Numbered from the stretch's first letter, positions 36,989 through 45,898 are shown. The stretch: 63,274 bases of DNA from Verrucomicrobiia bacterium (GCA_028687435.1 JAQUAF010000029.1:1-63274), one strand, 5' to 3'. Program-made: numbers and translations. The notes: generated by a model from the letters alone, not told the origin.

Positions 36989-37510
36989 TTATCGGCTTCG
37001 ATTGTAGATTCTAAAGAGTTCAGATGCAGAAACATCCGTTTCGACCTTTATCCCCCTGTTTTGAAGGGTTTTGCTGAGATCCTGTTCGGTTTCCGAAGGG
37101 GGGGGCGGTTGTTCGAGAGGGGGGAGGTTGGAGGGGTTCTTTTTTTGAACTTTTTCCAAGCGGGCGGTTTGTTCGGATTTGAATTTGTCAAATGATTCTT
37201 TTAATTCCGGATCGCATCGAACCATGTCGTTGAACAATTGGTTGGCCAGTCCGACGCTTCGGCCTTCGGCCATGGCTTTGGCCACCCCTTGGCTGAGGAT
37301 GCTGGAGTAGATGCTGCCGGAGAGTCCCTCACCCACCAGGCTGCCGTCCTTGAGGGTTGATTGCATGCTTTGGAGCATTTGCTGGGTGAGCATGGCCTCA
37401 AAATCCACACAGGCCGCATGCAGTTTTTCCAATTTTGAGTTGGGATTGGTGGCCAGCGTGGCTTCGGCCGTTGGACTGATGCGTGCTGCAATGGGATCAG
37501 TGAACATCAT
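36989..37510 (-). CDS. flgJ: Rod-binding protein FlgJ, N-terminal domain only
   Basis: A 173-residue protein with the FlgJ rod-capping pattern: LHAACVDFEAMLTQQMLQSMQSTL, GSIYSSILSQGVAKAMAEG and SVGLANQLFNDM. The muramidase domain that proteobacterial FlgJ carries is missing, as in many other phyla; here it is replaced by a Pro/Lys-rich tail. Another peptidoglycan hydrolase must open the wall for the rod. It sits between flgI and flgN. Confidence 0.88.
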   Translation of the reverse strand: MMFTDPIAARISPTAEATLATNPNSKLEKLHAACVDFEAMLTQQMLQSMQSTLKDGSLVGEGLSGSIYSSILSQGVAKAMAEGRSVGLANQLFNDMVRCDPELKESFDKFKSEQTARLEKVQKKNPSNLPPLEQPPPPSETEQDLSKTLQNRGIKVETDVSASELFRIYNRSR

Positions 37511-37531
37511 GGCTGTGAAAGGGATGTTTTT

Positions 37532-38638
37532 TTAACGGACGACGATTTCGGCATTGAGCGCGCCGGCTTGTTGCAGGCACTGGAAAATGGCGATCATGTC
37601 GCGGGGGGTTGCGCCCAACTGGCTGAGGGCGCGGGCCACCAGGTCAACGGTGGGCAGTTCCGGCAGGGGGATCAGGTGGGAACGCTGTTCCTGCACGGTG
37701 GTGGTGACAGACTGGGTTTTCACCGTGGACCCGGTATTGCTGAAGGGCAGGGGCTGCGAAACCTGTTCGCTGCTGGTGATGCCGATGACCAGATTTCCGT
37801 GCGCCACCGCCACGCTGGAGACCTGGATGCGGGCATTGGCCACGATGGTGCCGGTTCGTTCGTTGATGATGATCCGGGTGACCATGTCGGTTTCATGTTC
37901 CACATTTTCCACCTTGGAGATGAAATAAACCTGTTTGCGCGGTTCGAGGAATTCCGGGGGCACCTGCACTCTCACCGTTCCGGAATCCACCGCCATGGCG
38001 CAGGTCGCAAAACGGCGGTTCAAGGCATCGGCCATGAGAGATGCGGTGGTGAAATCGGGGGCGTTCAGGGAAATGTCGAGAACCCCGGTCTGGGAGATCA
38101 ATTCCGATGGAATTTCCCGTTCGATCAGGGCGCCGTTGGAGATGGTGGCGGTGGTGGGATGGTTTTTTTGGACGGTGGAACCGCCTGCTCCCGAAATGCC
38201 GCCGCCAAAACCGCCCAGGATCAGCGGTCCCTGGGCCACGGCATAAACCTGGCCGTCCGCACCCACCAGGGGGGTTTGCATCAGGACGCCGCCCTGCAGA
38301 TTTTTTGAATCCGCTATTGCCGCCACGTTTACATCAATCCGGCTGCCGGCGCGGCTGAAGGGGGGGATGTCGCAGCTTACGATTACGATCGCCGAGTTGT
38401 TGGCCTTGATATCGGTAATGGCCAGGGTCACTCCGAAGCGGTTCAGGAAGTTGGCCACGGTTTGCAGGGTGACATTTGGATTTGAATCGCCCGTGCCCGC
38501 CAGTCCGACCACCACGCCGTAACCGATGAGCTGGTTTTCCCGGCAGCCCTGGATTCTGGCGATGTCCTTGATTCTTACGGCGGCAACCGCCTGGCTCGCG
38601 CCGAAGATCAACAGCATGAGTGAGAAGATGAAGCGCAT
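37532..38638 (-). CDS. flgI: Flagellar P-ring protein FlgI
   Basis: 368 residues from the ATG at 38638, with a signal peptide (FIFSLMLLIFGASQAVAA). FlgI blocks are strong: VRIKDIARIQGCRENQLIGYGVVVGLAGTGDS, TLQTVANFLNRFGV, GSRIDVNVAAIADSKNLQGGVL, ALNRRFATCAMAVDSGTVRV, and the C-terminal LPELPTVDLVARALSQLGATPRDMIAIFQCLQQAGAL. It forms the ring in the peptidoglycan layer. The ATG begins the signal peptide and lies just after flgH; a longer frame to 38719 would overlap flgH. Confidence 0.95.
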   Translation of the reverse strand: MRFIFSLMLLIFGASQAVAAVRIKDIARIQGCRENQLIGYGVVVGLAGTGDSNPNVTLQTVANFLNRFGVTLAITDIKANNSAIVIVSCDIPPFSRAGSRIDVNVAAIADSKNLQGGVLMQTPLVGADGQVYAVAQGPLILGGFGGGISGAGGSTVQKNHPTTATISNGALIEREIPSELISQTGVLDISLNAPDFTTASLMADALNRRFATCAMAVDSGTVRVQVPPEFLEPRKQVYFISKVENVEHETDMVTRIIINERTGTIVANARIQVSSVAVAHGNLVIGITSSEQVSQPLPFSNTGSTVKTQSVTTTVQEQRSHLIPLPELPTVDLVARALSQLGATPRDMIAIFQCLQQAGALNAEIVVR

Positions 38639-38642
38639 GGGA

Positions 38643-39296
38643 TTAGAAAGGGGAGATGGTTTCCCAGGCCCGGGTGAGCCATCCTTTTTTCTGCGACCGG
38701 GAAATGGCGCCTTGTCCAACCTGTTTGATCTGGAGGTCCGCCACTTGGGTGGACTGCACGGAATTGAGGGGAGTCAGGTCCTCCCGCCGGATCAGGCCGG
38801 TCAGCACAAACATGGAGGTTTCCTGGTCCACCTCCACGCGGCGGGTGGCTTCGAGCCGCAACACGTTGCCGGGCAGCACATCGGCGACACGCGCCTGGAT
38901 GGTATCGGTGAAGTTTTCCGTATGGGCGATTTTTCCCTTGCCCTCAAACGCGCTGGAGCCGTTCCATGAATTGTGGGGATTCCGGCGGGCCAGTTCAGCG
39001 TCGGTGCGCACACCGCCAAGGAACGGACCGATCAATGCCGAAAGACTGTCCGTTTCAGTGGTGGTTTTTGATGTCTTGGAGGATTGATCCTTGGTGGCGC
39101 TGGTGGACAGGTTGACCACGATGGTCACCAGATCGCCTTTGCGCACCGCCTTGCGGTCGGAGAAAAGAGTTCGCCCCCCGGCGACTTCCTCATCCCAAAG
39201 GGAAGTGGCATGCGCCGCCACCGGCGCCAGCAACAGAAGGGTCGCAAGGATCGCCCGTGATGCAACCTCAGGGAGTGACTTGGACGAGATTTTCAT
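38643..39296 (-). CDS. flgH: Flagellar L-ring protein FlgH
   Basis: 217 residues: signal peptide (AILATLLLLAPVAAHA), then SLWDEEVAGGRTLFSDRKAVRKGDLVTIVVNLSTSATKDQSSKTSKTTTETDSL, FEGKGKIAHTENFTDTIQARVADVLPGNVLRLEATRRVEVDQE and FVLTGLIRREDLTPLNSVQSTQVADLQI, all FlgH hallmarks. It forms the outer-membrane ring, so the organism has an outer membrane. There is no obvious lipobox Cys at the signal-peptide end, unlike many FlgH proteins. Its start overlaps the flgA end by 29 bp. Confidence 0.95.
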   Translation of the reverse strand: MKISSKSLPEVASRAILATLLLLAPVAAHATSLWDEEVAGGRTLFSDRKAVRKGDLVTIVVNLSTSATKDQSSKTSKTTTETDSLSALIGPFLGGVRTDAELARRNPHNSWNGSSAFEGKGKIAHTENFTDTIQARVADVLPGNVLRLEATRRVEVDQETSMFVLTGLIRREDLTPLNSVQSTQVADLQIKQVGQGAISRSQKKGWLTRAWETISPF

Positions 39297-40209
39297 TGAT
39301 CACCTTTCCGTAGAGTTCTTTTTTGGAGATGGGATTTTGGATGCGAACCACCTGTCCGATGGCGCCGTTTTCCAGCGCCACCGCCTTCATGCCGACTTTC
39401 AGGCAGCCGGAATGTATTTCAGCGGAGATGGGCGAGCCGCGCGCCACAACAATGGTGGGTTTGAGATTGCTTTGGATGAGAACCTCCCCCTTGTTCATGG
39501 GCCGGATCAGATCGAGGCTGGCTGACAGGGGGGCGGGAGGAAGGGGATCGCCGCTGACGGTGAGGATGTCGCGGTTTTCCTGGAAAAAGGTGTCAGGTTG
39601 AAGCAGTCCTGCGGGATGATTTTCGCGCGCCACCCAGACCGGACGTTTCCACCCCCATTCGTAGCGGATGTTCCGGCGGGCCAATTGCCGGTCGTTCTGT
39701 TTCAGAATGAGAAGGGCCGAACCGTAACGCGAATTGCTGTTTGGGGAGATCAGTTCGATTTCCGCCACGGCGTCCGCCCTTGGCATGGGGATGGGGGTGA
39801 AATTGAGAAGTTTGATGATCTGCACTTCGCCTTCGCGCCTGGTGAAGGTTCGCAGGGCGTCTTCAAGCATTTTGACGACCTGGGACTCGGTGATTGCCTT
39901 GGGATTCCGGCTGTCGTCGGATGTTTTGGAATTTGCGGCGGGTTTGGTTTCCGGCGCCGCCAGAGAGGAGGCTGTGGCTGGAGCGCCGGAAATGTCGAGC
40001 GCCGTCAGACGCAACAATCCGCTTTCGGGGGTTGTGTTGTCGCTGAGGCTGAGAAGGGACGACGGGGGTTGATCGCCGGAGACAAGCTGCGAGGCGGGAT
40101 GCTGCCCGGTTTCGCCAAGCGCGTTCAGGGATAGGAACAGCGCGCCGAGCAGAAGACCTGCAGCTTGCGCCGGTCGATCAAAATTGGAAAATAAAAAGGA
40201 GGAGTTCAT
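39268..40209 (-). CDS. flgA: Flagellar P-ring assembly chaperone FlgA
   Basis: 313 residues. The C-terminal SAF domain is typical: WVARENHPAGLLQPDTFFQENRDIL, LSASLDLIRPMNKGEVLIQSNLKP, VVARGSPISAEIHSGCLKVGMKAVALENGAIGQVVRIQNPISKKELYGKVI. The N-terminal 110 residues (Ser/Pro/Thr-rich) are less conserved. The start overlaps the flgG stop by one base (TAATG). It assists assembly of the P ring in the periplasm. Confidence 0.9.
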   Translation of the reverse strand: MNSSFLFSNFDRPAQAAGLLLGALFLSLNALGETGQHPASQLVSGDQPPSSLLSLSDNTTPESGLLRLTALDISGAPATASSLAAPETKPAANSKTSDDSRNPKAITESQVVKMLEDALRTFTRREGEVQIIKLLNFTPIPMPRADAVAEIELISPNSNSRYGSALLILKQNDRQLARRNIRYEWGWKRPVWVARENHPAGLLQPDTFFQENRDILTVSGDPLPPAPLSASLDLIRPMNKGEVLIQSNLKPTIVVARGSPISAEIHSGCLKVGMKAVALENGAIGQVVRIQNPISKKELYGKVINENLVQVTP

Positions 40210-40994
40210 TAGCGGCGCAGGCTGTTGGCTTGTCCAAGCATTTCGTCGGCCGCCTGAATCGCCTTGGAATTCACTTCATAGGCGCGTTGGGCCACGATCA
40301 TGTTGACCATTTCCTGGACCACTTCGACATTGGACAATTCGAGGTAGCCTTGGGCAATGGTGCCGAAACCGTTCTGACCTGGAGTGCCGCCGGTTTCGGC
40401 CGTGCCGGAGGCTTCAGTGGTGACGAACAGGTTGTGTCCGGCGCTCTTCAAACCCGCCGAGTTTGGAAACCGGGCGAGGGTGAGCGGCGCCTTTTGCACC
40501 ACCTGTCCGTTCACGATGGTTGAGAAGGAACCGTCCGCGTTGATGGTGATGGTGGTGGTGCCGGCATCGATCGTGTCCAATCCTTTGACCTGCAGGCCGT
40601 CCACGGTCACGATTTTTCCCGTTGAATCCAGCTTGAAGGTGCCGTCGCGGGTGTAGGCGGATGTGCCGTCGGTTTGAATGACTTCAAAAAATCCCTCTCC
40701 TTCGATGGCCAGGTCCAGTTGAACGCCTGTGTTTTGAAGCGTGCCCTGGGTGAAAAGCTTGGAGGTGGCCGATACCCGGGAACCGTGTCCATATTGCACG
40801 CCGGTGGGGATCTGGCTGCCCGAGGTGGTGGGGGCGCCGGCCGCCTTTTCAACCTGATACATCAAATCCTGGAATTGGATGTTGGAACGTTTGTAGGCGG
40901 TGGTATTGACGTTCGCGAGGTTGTTCGAGATGTTGTCGATGTTCATCTGCTGGGCAGACATACCGGTTGATGCGGACCATAGTGCTCTAAGCAT
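40209..40994 (-). CDS. flgG: Flagellar distal rod protein FlgG
   Basis: 261 residues beginning MLRALWSASTGMSAQQMNIDNISNNLANVNTTAYKRS, the standard FlgG start. The core has LDLAIEGEGFFEVIQTDGTSAYTRDGTFKLDSTGKIVT and the end ELSNVEVVQEMVNMIVAQRAYEVNSKAIQAADEMLGQANSLRR is exact for FlgG. A ribosome site (GGAGG) lies 6 bp before the ATG. It follows flgF and precedes flgA in the usual order. Confidence 0.97.
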   Translation of the reverse strand: MLRALWSASTGMSAQQMNIDNISNNLANVNTTAYKRSNIQFQDLMYQVEKAAGAPTTSGSQIPTGVQYGHGSRVSATSKLFTQGTLQNTGVQLDLAIEGEGFFEVIQTDGTSAYTRDGTFKLDSTGKIVTVDGLQVKGLDTIDAGTTTITINADGSFSTIVNGQVVQKAPLTLARFPNSAGLKSAGHNLFVTTEASGTAETGGTPGQNGFGTIAQGYLELSNVEVVQEMVNMIVAQRAYEVNSKAIQAADEMLGQANSLRR

Positions 40995-41011
40995 AAATTA
41001 CCTCCATCATG

Positions 41012-41821
41012 TTAAACTCGGGATGATACCTGGCGGATGACAGTGTCCATGGATGAATCCTGTGCCTGCAGGATTTTCTGATTGGCCTCATAAAGGCGGG
41101 TGGCTTGAACCAGTGAAACCATTTCCTGGAGCACATTGACATTGCTCTTTTCCACATACCCCTGCATGAGATTGTAAGTGGAGGGATCGTTGGTTTCCGG
41201 TTTTGCCTCCGGGTTTACAGGTTTGAAGTGATTGCCTCCCACCCATGCCAGTTCTTTTTCCGGTTCCTTGAAATTGGCGATTTTGATCTTTCCGATGTTC
41301 TGGCCGGCTTGGGCCACATCCCCGGTTTCATGAATCATCACGGGCAGGTTTGGCTTGGGCAGGACGATGGCGCTCCCGTCGTCACCCAGCACCCGCCAGC
41401 CGTTGCTGGCCACCAGTTCGTTCTGGGCATTGATGCTGAAGGCCCCATCCCGGGTGTAAACCGTTCCTTGTTTGTCGGGTATTTCGATGGCAAAAAATCC
41501 CTTTCCTTTCAGCGCCACATGCAGGGGATTGTAGTCCTGCTCCACTGTGCCATTGGAAAAATCCGTCACGGTCCGCGTCACTGGATGCTGGGTTGGATAT
41601 AACCTGTCGCCCAACATGGAGGTTGTGTCCGTGTTACCTGTTTGAGGAGGGCTGGGGTTCATATAGGATTCAAACGAGGCATTGTTCTTCCGATAACCAT
41701 TGACGGTGCTGGCCGCCAGGTTTTCGGCAATCACCCGATAATTATCCATCTGGGCGATCATGCCGGAGGCTGATTGGTAGAATCCTGGAATCATGGCAAA
41801 GACCAATTGAGCAGATGCCAT
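41012..41821 (-). CDS. flgF: Flagellar basal-body rod protein FlgF
   Basis: 269 residues from the ATG at 41821, chosen because GAGG lies 8 bp upstream and the product (MASAQLVFAMIPGFYQSASGMIAQMDNYRVIAENLAASTVNGYRKN) has the right start. The middle FKGKGFFAIE-like block is LKGKGFFAIEIPDKQGTVYTRDGAFSINAQNELV and the end EKSNVNVLQEMVSLVQATRLYEANQKILQAQD is typical. It is first in flagellar module 2. A longer frame to 41929 is open but unlikely. Confidence 0.92.
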   Translation of the reverse strand: MASAQLVFAMIPGFYQSASGMIAQMDNYRVIAENLAASTVNGYRKNNASFESYMNPSPPQTGNTDTTSMLGDRLYPTQHPVTRTVTDFSNGTVEQDYNPLHVALKGKGFFAIEIPDKQGTVYTRDGAFSINAQNELVASNGWRVLGDDGSAIVLPKPNLPVMIHETGDVAQAGQNIGKIKIANFKEPEKELAWVGGNHFKPVNPEAKPETNDPSTYNLMQGYVEKSNVNVLQEMVSLVQATRLYEANQKILQAQDSSMDTVIRQVSSRV

Positions 41822-41953
41822 GCCAAGTGCCTCGAAAAATGCAAAACTCGTTGCAGCCAAGGGAAAAGCGTGGGAAAAACGGGGCAGATCGGAAAAAATA
41901 GCCGGGCAACGGAAAAAAAGGTCACGCAAATGTCAATAAGTAAATATATGTTT

Positions 41954-42227
41954 AGGAATTTCAAAGTTTGGCGAAAAAGGCGGTGCAGGAGCCCCGCTTG
42001 CGTGGCCAAAGCCACTACAGCGAGGCGACGGCCCGCCCTCCATCTGTCGCGAAATGAATGGAGGGCCGGCCACGTGAAACGTGGTGAACCTCCCGGCCTG
42101 TCCCGCCGTAGTCCGATGAGAGACGAAGGCGGAACGGCTCCGGGCGGTTGTATTCCGCTCTTTTTGCATCGAGCATCGACCATCGAGCGTCGAGCAGTTG
42201 CCGGGCCTTGGGCCCGGCTTAATTTAA
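41954..42227. repeat. Composite dispersed repeat upstream of selD
   Basis: In the ~450-bp gap between flgF and selD: AGGAATTTCAAAGTTT (41954), an inverted pair GGCCCGCCCTCCAT and ATGGAGGGCCGGCC (about 42026 to 42065), a CCCGCCGTAGTCC and GACGAAGGCGG segment, repeated CATCGAGC units and the palindrome CCGGGCCTTGGGCCCGG with CTTAATTTAA (about 42199-42227). It is organised like the element before macB, including the same terminal palindrome. Confidence 0.75.
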
Positions 42228-42272
42228 TGTGCAAATTGAGCCTTTTCGTGACTAATATGAAATCCCCTTGAT

Positions 42273-43874
42273 ATGAACAAAAATCCGGCCAAACGAAAAC
42301 GCGTGATGGATCGTTCCCTTCGCCTGGGGCATTGCGTTTGCGATCCTCAGAAATCCTGCCCCTGTCCGTTGTTGAAGGAGAAGGATGTCTGCCTTTGCGC
42401 CGGCGAACGTCAGGAATCCGTTGCGGACAAGGTTGCCCTCACGCAGCTTGTGGCCAACGCCGGATGCGCCTCCAAGATCGACCAGGCAACCCTCAAGCAA
42501 ACCCTGTCCGGCCTGCCTTTTCCGAATGATCCGCGCGTGTTGATCGGCGCGGCGGTGGGCGACGACGCGGGGGTGTTTCAGATCGATGACGAGCGGGCCC
42601 TGGTGCAGACCGTGGACGTTTTCACGCCATGCGTGGACGATCCCTATCTCTTCGGCCAGATTGCCGCGGCCAATTCCGTCAGCGATATTTACGCGATGGG
42701 AGGCGCTCCGCTGACCGCCCTGTCGATCGTTGGTTTTCCCTCCCATGCCGTGGCGCCGGCGGTTTTGCGCGAGATTTTCCGCGGAGGACTGGACAAGATG
42801 GCGGAGGCGGGAGTGGCGGTGATCGGCGGCCACAGCATCAACGATCCGGAAATCAAGGCCGGGTTTGCCGTGACCGGCATCATGAATCCCAAACGAGTCC
42901 TGGCTCGCGCCAATGCCAAGCCTGGCAATATTCTGGTTCTGACCAAGCCCATTGGCACGGGCATTCTCGCGTTTGCCGCCCAACTGGGACGGGCGCCCGC
43001 GGAAGGCTTGGAGGCCGCCGCGCGTTCCATGACGGCATTGAACAAAACCGCCGCTGAAATCATGGCCCGGTTCGGGGTTCATGCCTGCACGGATGTCACC
43101 GGATTCAGCCTGCTGGGGCACCTGGCCGAAATGGCCCGCGGCAGCAACATGGACATGGAATTGGTATGGGATGATATCCCGTTTTTTCCCGGCGTTCTTG
43201 ACTGCGCGGCGGCCGGGATGCTGCCCGGCGCGGTGGAGCGCAACCGGGAATCCAGCGGCGCCATGGTGACCGCCGGTCCCGGGGTGGATGGTCTGATGCA
43301 GGACATTTGTTTCGACGCCCAGACTTCCGGCGGCCTTTTGATGTCGGTAGAGGCTTCCCAGGCGCCGGCGTTGATTGGGGCCTTGCGCCAGGCCGGCGTT
43401 GTCGCGGCGGCGGCCATCGGACGCGTCACTGGCGCGGGTGCGGGCGGGATTTTTTTGCGGACCACCGGCCAACGAAAAATGCCGGCTGCCGCGGGCAGAC
43501 CTGTTTCAGTTCAATCCAAACCTGATTCTTCCATGAATGATCCATCAAACGCCCCCTGTTGCGCGCATGCCGCGCCGTCACCGGCAAACGATTCATCACC
43601 GGCCGGGGGCGGGGGTTCCGGCCTCCAGACGCGGTTCATGGATTTTCTCAAGACCGTGAATGCTCCCGGGGCGTTGGACGCGCATACCAAACAGGCGCTG
43701 GCCCTGGCTCTTTCCGTTCTGGCCAGGTGCGAACCGTGCGTGAAGGCGCATTTGCAAAAGGCCCGCGCCATGGGATTCACGGAGGAGGAAATTGACGAGG
43801 CGGCGTGGATGGCCATTGCCTTTGGCGGCTCGCCGGTTATGATGTTTTACAACACAGTGTACGCGGCAAAATAG
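42273..43874 (+). CDS. selD: Selenide, water dikinase fused to an AhpD-like domain
   Basis: 533 residues. SelD makes selenophosphate from selenide and ATP for selenocysteine synthesis. Residues ~50-400 are SelD: NAGCASKI (C65 and K68 correspond to the catalytic Cys17/Lys20 of E. coli), VGDDAGVF, VQTVDVFTPCVDDPYLFGQIAAANSVSDIYAMGG, IGGHSINDPEIKAGF, CTDVTGFSLLGHLAEM and CFDAQTSGGLLMSV. Two unusual parts are added. An N-terminal stretch has six Cys in three CxC pairs (C21, C23, C29, C31, C40, C42). After a Pro/Ser/Gly linker (410-450) comes an AhpD/carboxymuconolactone decarboxylase-like helical domain with CEPCVKAH (C486, C489, H492). tRNA-Sec follows after 6 bp. Confidence 0.93.
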   Translation: MNKNPAKRKRVMDRSLRLGHCVCDPQKSCPCPLLKEKDVCLCAGERQESVADKVALTQLVANAGCASKIDQATLKQTLSGLPFPNDPRVLIGAAVGDDAGVFQIDDERALVQTVDVFTPCVDDPYLFGQIAAANSVSDIYAMGGAPLTALSIVGFPSHAVAPAVLREIFRGGLDKMAEAGVAVIGGHSINDPEIKAGFAVTGIMNPKRVLARANAKPGNILVLTKPIGTGILAFAAQLGRAPAEGLEAAARSMTALNKTAAEIMARFGVHACTDVTGFSLLGHLAEMARGSNMDMELVWDDIPFFPGVLDCAAAGMLPGAVERNRESSGAMVTAGPGVDGLMQDICFDAQTSGGLLMSVEASQAPALIGALRQAGVVAAAAIGRVTGAGAGGIFLRTTGQRKMPAAAGRPVSVQSKPDSSMNDPSNAPCCAHAAPSPANDSSPAGGGGSGLQTRFMDFLKTVNAPGALDAHTKQALALALSVLARCEPCVKAHLQKARAMGFTEEEIDEAAWMAIAFGGSPVMMFYNTVYAAK

Positions 43875-43880
43875 TTTTAA

Positions 43881-43976
43881 GGAGGCGACTGGCGTCTGGT
43901 GGCGCTCCTGGTCTTCAAAACCTGTGTGGGGCTCGCAAGGGTCCCGGGTGGGTTCGATTCCCATTCGCCTCCGCCA
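43881..43976 (+). tRNA. selC: tRNA-Sec (anticodon TCA)
   Basis: A 96-nt gene with the hallmarks of selenocysteine tRNA: 8-bp acceptor (GGAGGCGA/TCGCCTCC), anticodon loop CTTCAAA (anticodon TCA, reading UGA), a long variable arm (TGTGGGGCTCGCAAGGGTCC, with a few more bases) and T-arm GTGGG TTCGATT CCCAT, discriminator G and encoded CCA. Placed 6 bp after selD on the same strand, so the two are probably co-transcribed. Confidence 0.95.
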
Positions 43977-44017
43977 TTCGACTCGGCGCGGTGCGCTGAG
44001 TTTTGCAAGAACCTCGA

Positions 44018-44260
44018 TTATTTCCGGAATATGCCACGTGGGGTGGAATAAAGGGCGTCAGGCGGCGCAACCTTATTGATCTCCCTCCGGATTTCCCGCC
44101 ACATTTTGATGCAAAGAAGGGTTTTTCCGGCCAAGCCCGCCTGCAAAATAAGGGGGCGGTATTTTTCTTTGGCGGCGGCGATGATTTCGTCCTTGGTTTT
44201 CTGGAATTCAGGCGAGCGGCGCAAGACGCGGCATCCATCTTCGGTAAAACTGGATTTCAT
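44018..44260 (-). CDS. Small hypothetical protein
   Basis: 80 residues from ATG 44260 (a TTG at 44287 is also open). Charged and mainly helical: FQKTKDEIIAAAKEKYRPLILQAG, then KMWREIRREINKVAPPDALYSTPRG. No signal peptide, membrane helix or known motif. It lies 30 bp after the SnoaL-like gene on the same strand. Codon use looks natural, but I do not recognise it. Confidence 0.5.
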   Translation of the reverse strand: MKSSFTEDGCRVLRRSPEFQKTKDEIIAAAKEKYRPLILQAGLAGKTLLCIKMWREIRREINKVAPPDALYSTPRGIFRK

Positions 44261-44290
44261 GGCGGGAGAACGCGTGGAAGCCCTCAAATA

Positions 44291-44647
44291 TCAGCTTGCA
44301 TAATGCGCCTGGGCTTTGGCGACTTTCTTGTCCGGCCCGAAATGGAACACTTCGGCGGCGGTTCCCCGAGCGCCCTGGTAATAAAGGGTGATGCTGTCGA
44401 CGCCGATCAAGGTTGAAATCAATTTGAAGTGGAGATTGGGGACGAGTTGCAGTGCCTTTGCCCAATAGGCGCGGACGGCGTCCTTGCCCTTGAGCGTGCC
44501 GGAGGGTTCGCCCGTGATCTGAATGATGGCCGGCGAGGACATTTCGAATTGATCCGAGTAGTGGGACAGGATGCGGACGAGGTCGTGGCTGTTCCATGAG
44601 TCGATCCAATCCTTGGCGAAATGTTCGGCGAATGGTTGGTCAATCAT
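44291..44647 (-). CDS. SnoaL/NTF2-like protein
   Basis: 118 residues with the SnoaL-like (NTF2 fold) pattern: HFAKDWIDSWNSHDLVRILSHYSDQFEMSSPAI, GTLKGKDAVRAYWAKAL, LHFKLISTLIGVDSITLYYQ, and EVFHFGPDKKVAKAQAHY. Members are small cone-shaped enzymes or ligand-binding proteins; the substrate is unknown. The start codon is inferred from the family pattern; no ribosome site is visible. A longer antisense-type frame extending to 45676 is not coding. Confidence 0.75.
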   Translation of the reverse strand: MIDQPFAEHFAKDWIDSWNSHDLVRILSHYSDQFEMSSPAIIQITGEPSGTLKGKDAVRAYWAKALQLVPNLHFKLISTLIGVDSITLYYQGARGTAAEVFHFGPDKKVAKAQAHYAS

Positions 44648-44773
44648 AGGAGGGTCCGGGAAAAAAGTTGAAAGAGATTTACTATATCGAAGCTCGTTTG
44701 CCTTGTCGAGGGGAGGGAGATGGGGTTGACTCTGATTCTTGTCATCCTGGCCGGGTCTGGCTAGTGTGCGGGG

Positions 44774-45763
44774 ATGGCCGCCATTGAAGCCATGGGGTTG
44801 ACGAAGGTTTTTCGTTCCTACCGGAAACGGCAGGGATTGTGGGGTGGTTTGCGCGGATTGATCCGGCGGGAGTATGATGTGACAAGGGCTGCGGACGGGG
44901 TGAGTTTCCGGATTGAGGAAGGGGAACTGGTGGGATTTCTGGGACCGAACGGGGCGGGGAAGACGACGGTGTTGAAGATGCTTTCGGGGTTGATTCATCC
45001 CACCGAGGGAACGGCCCGGGTGCTGGGGTTTGTGCCGTGGGAGCGGAAGAACGCCTATCGCCGGCAGTTTTCGCTGGTGATGGGGCAAAAGAACCAGTTG
45101 TGGTGGGATCTGCCCGCCGGCGAGTCCTTCGCGCTGAACCGGGAGATTTATGGCGTGGAGAAGAGGGTGTTTCAAGAGCGGCTTGACGAATTGCTGACCC
45201 TTCTTGACGTGAGGGGCAAACTGAATGTGATGGTGCGGGAATTGTCGCTTGGGGAGCGGATGAAGATGGAGTTGATTGCGGCGCTCTTGCACGGGCCGAG
45301 GGTGGTTTTTCTGGACGAACCGACGATCGGGCTGGATGTGGTGAGCCAGAAAAAGGTGCGGGAATTTGTGAGGCATCACAACCGGAATCACCGGACAACC
45401 ATTGTCCTGACCAGCCACTACATGGCGGATATTGAGGCGTTGTGCGAGCGGGTGATCATGATGGATCACGGAAGGATTTTCTTTGACGGAAAACTGGCGG
45501 AGCTTGCGGCCCGCCATGCGCCTCACAAGGTGTTGACGCTGGTTCTGCGGAATCCGGTCGATCGAGCGGAGATGGAGGCGCACGGGGAGATTCTGGAATG
45601 CGCCGGGTCGATGGTGAAGCTGAGCATTCCCCGCGAGCGGGCCGGGGAGGTTTGCCGCCGGATTTTCATGAAGCACGAGGTGGAGGATTTGAGCATGGAG
45701 GAGGCGCCGATCGAGGATGTGGTCCGCGACATTTTTTCCCGCAAAGCCGGAGACGGCGCGTGA
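44774..45763 (+). CDS. ABC transporter ATP-binding protein, ABC-2 type
   Basis: 329 residues. Walker A GPNGAGKT (57-64), signature LSLGERMKMEL, Walker B VVFLDEPTIGLD and H-loop LTSHYMADIE are all intact. The C-terminal extension with ARHAPHKVLTLVL is usual for ABC-2 exporter ATPases, which power export of drugs, lipids or polysaccharides together with one or two six-helix permeases. Here the next gene is a squalene/phytoene synthase-like enzyme and no permease is nearby, so the partner is elsewhere or lost. Confidence 0.88.
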   Translation: MAAIEAMGLTKVFRSYRKRQGLWGGLRGLIRREYDVTRAADGVSFRIEEGELVGFLGPNGAGKTTVLKMLSGLIHPTEGTARVLGFVPWERKNAYRRQFSLVMGQKNQLWWDLPAGESFALNREIYGVEKRVFQERLDELLTLLDVRGKLNVMVRELSLGERMKMELIAALLHGPRVVFLDEPTIGLDVVSQKKVREFVRHHNRNHRTTIVLTSHYMADIEALCERVIMMDHGRIFFDGKLAELAARHAPHKVLTLVLRNPVDRAEMEAHGEILECAGSMVKLSIPRERAGEVCRRIFMKHEVEDLSMEEAPIEDVVRDIFSRKAGDGA

Positions 45764-45898
45764 AATTTGGTTTGGAGCAGCCCTCCCATTTTAGACGCGT
45801 GTTGCCAGTTGGTCTGAGGCGCGGCTTGCCCTGGCGGCTCTGGCGGTGGTAAAGTCCGGAACCAAATAACACGCCTTGCCTGCTGATATAAACGTTCA

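Noticed and set aside
42273..44647. A selenoprotein gene with in-frame UGA next to selD/selC
   Set aside because: I looked for frames that continue past TGA with conserved sequence; none was convincing. The AhpD-like part uses Cys.
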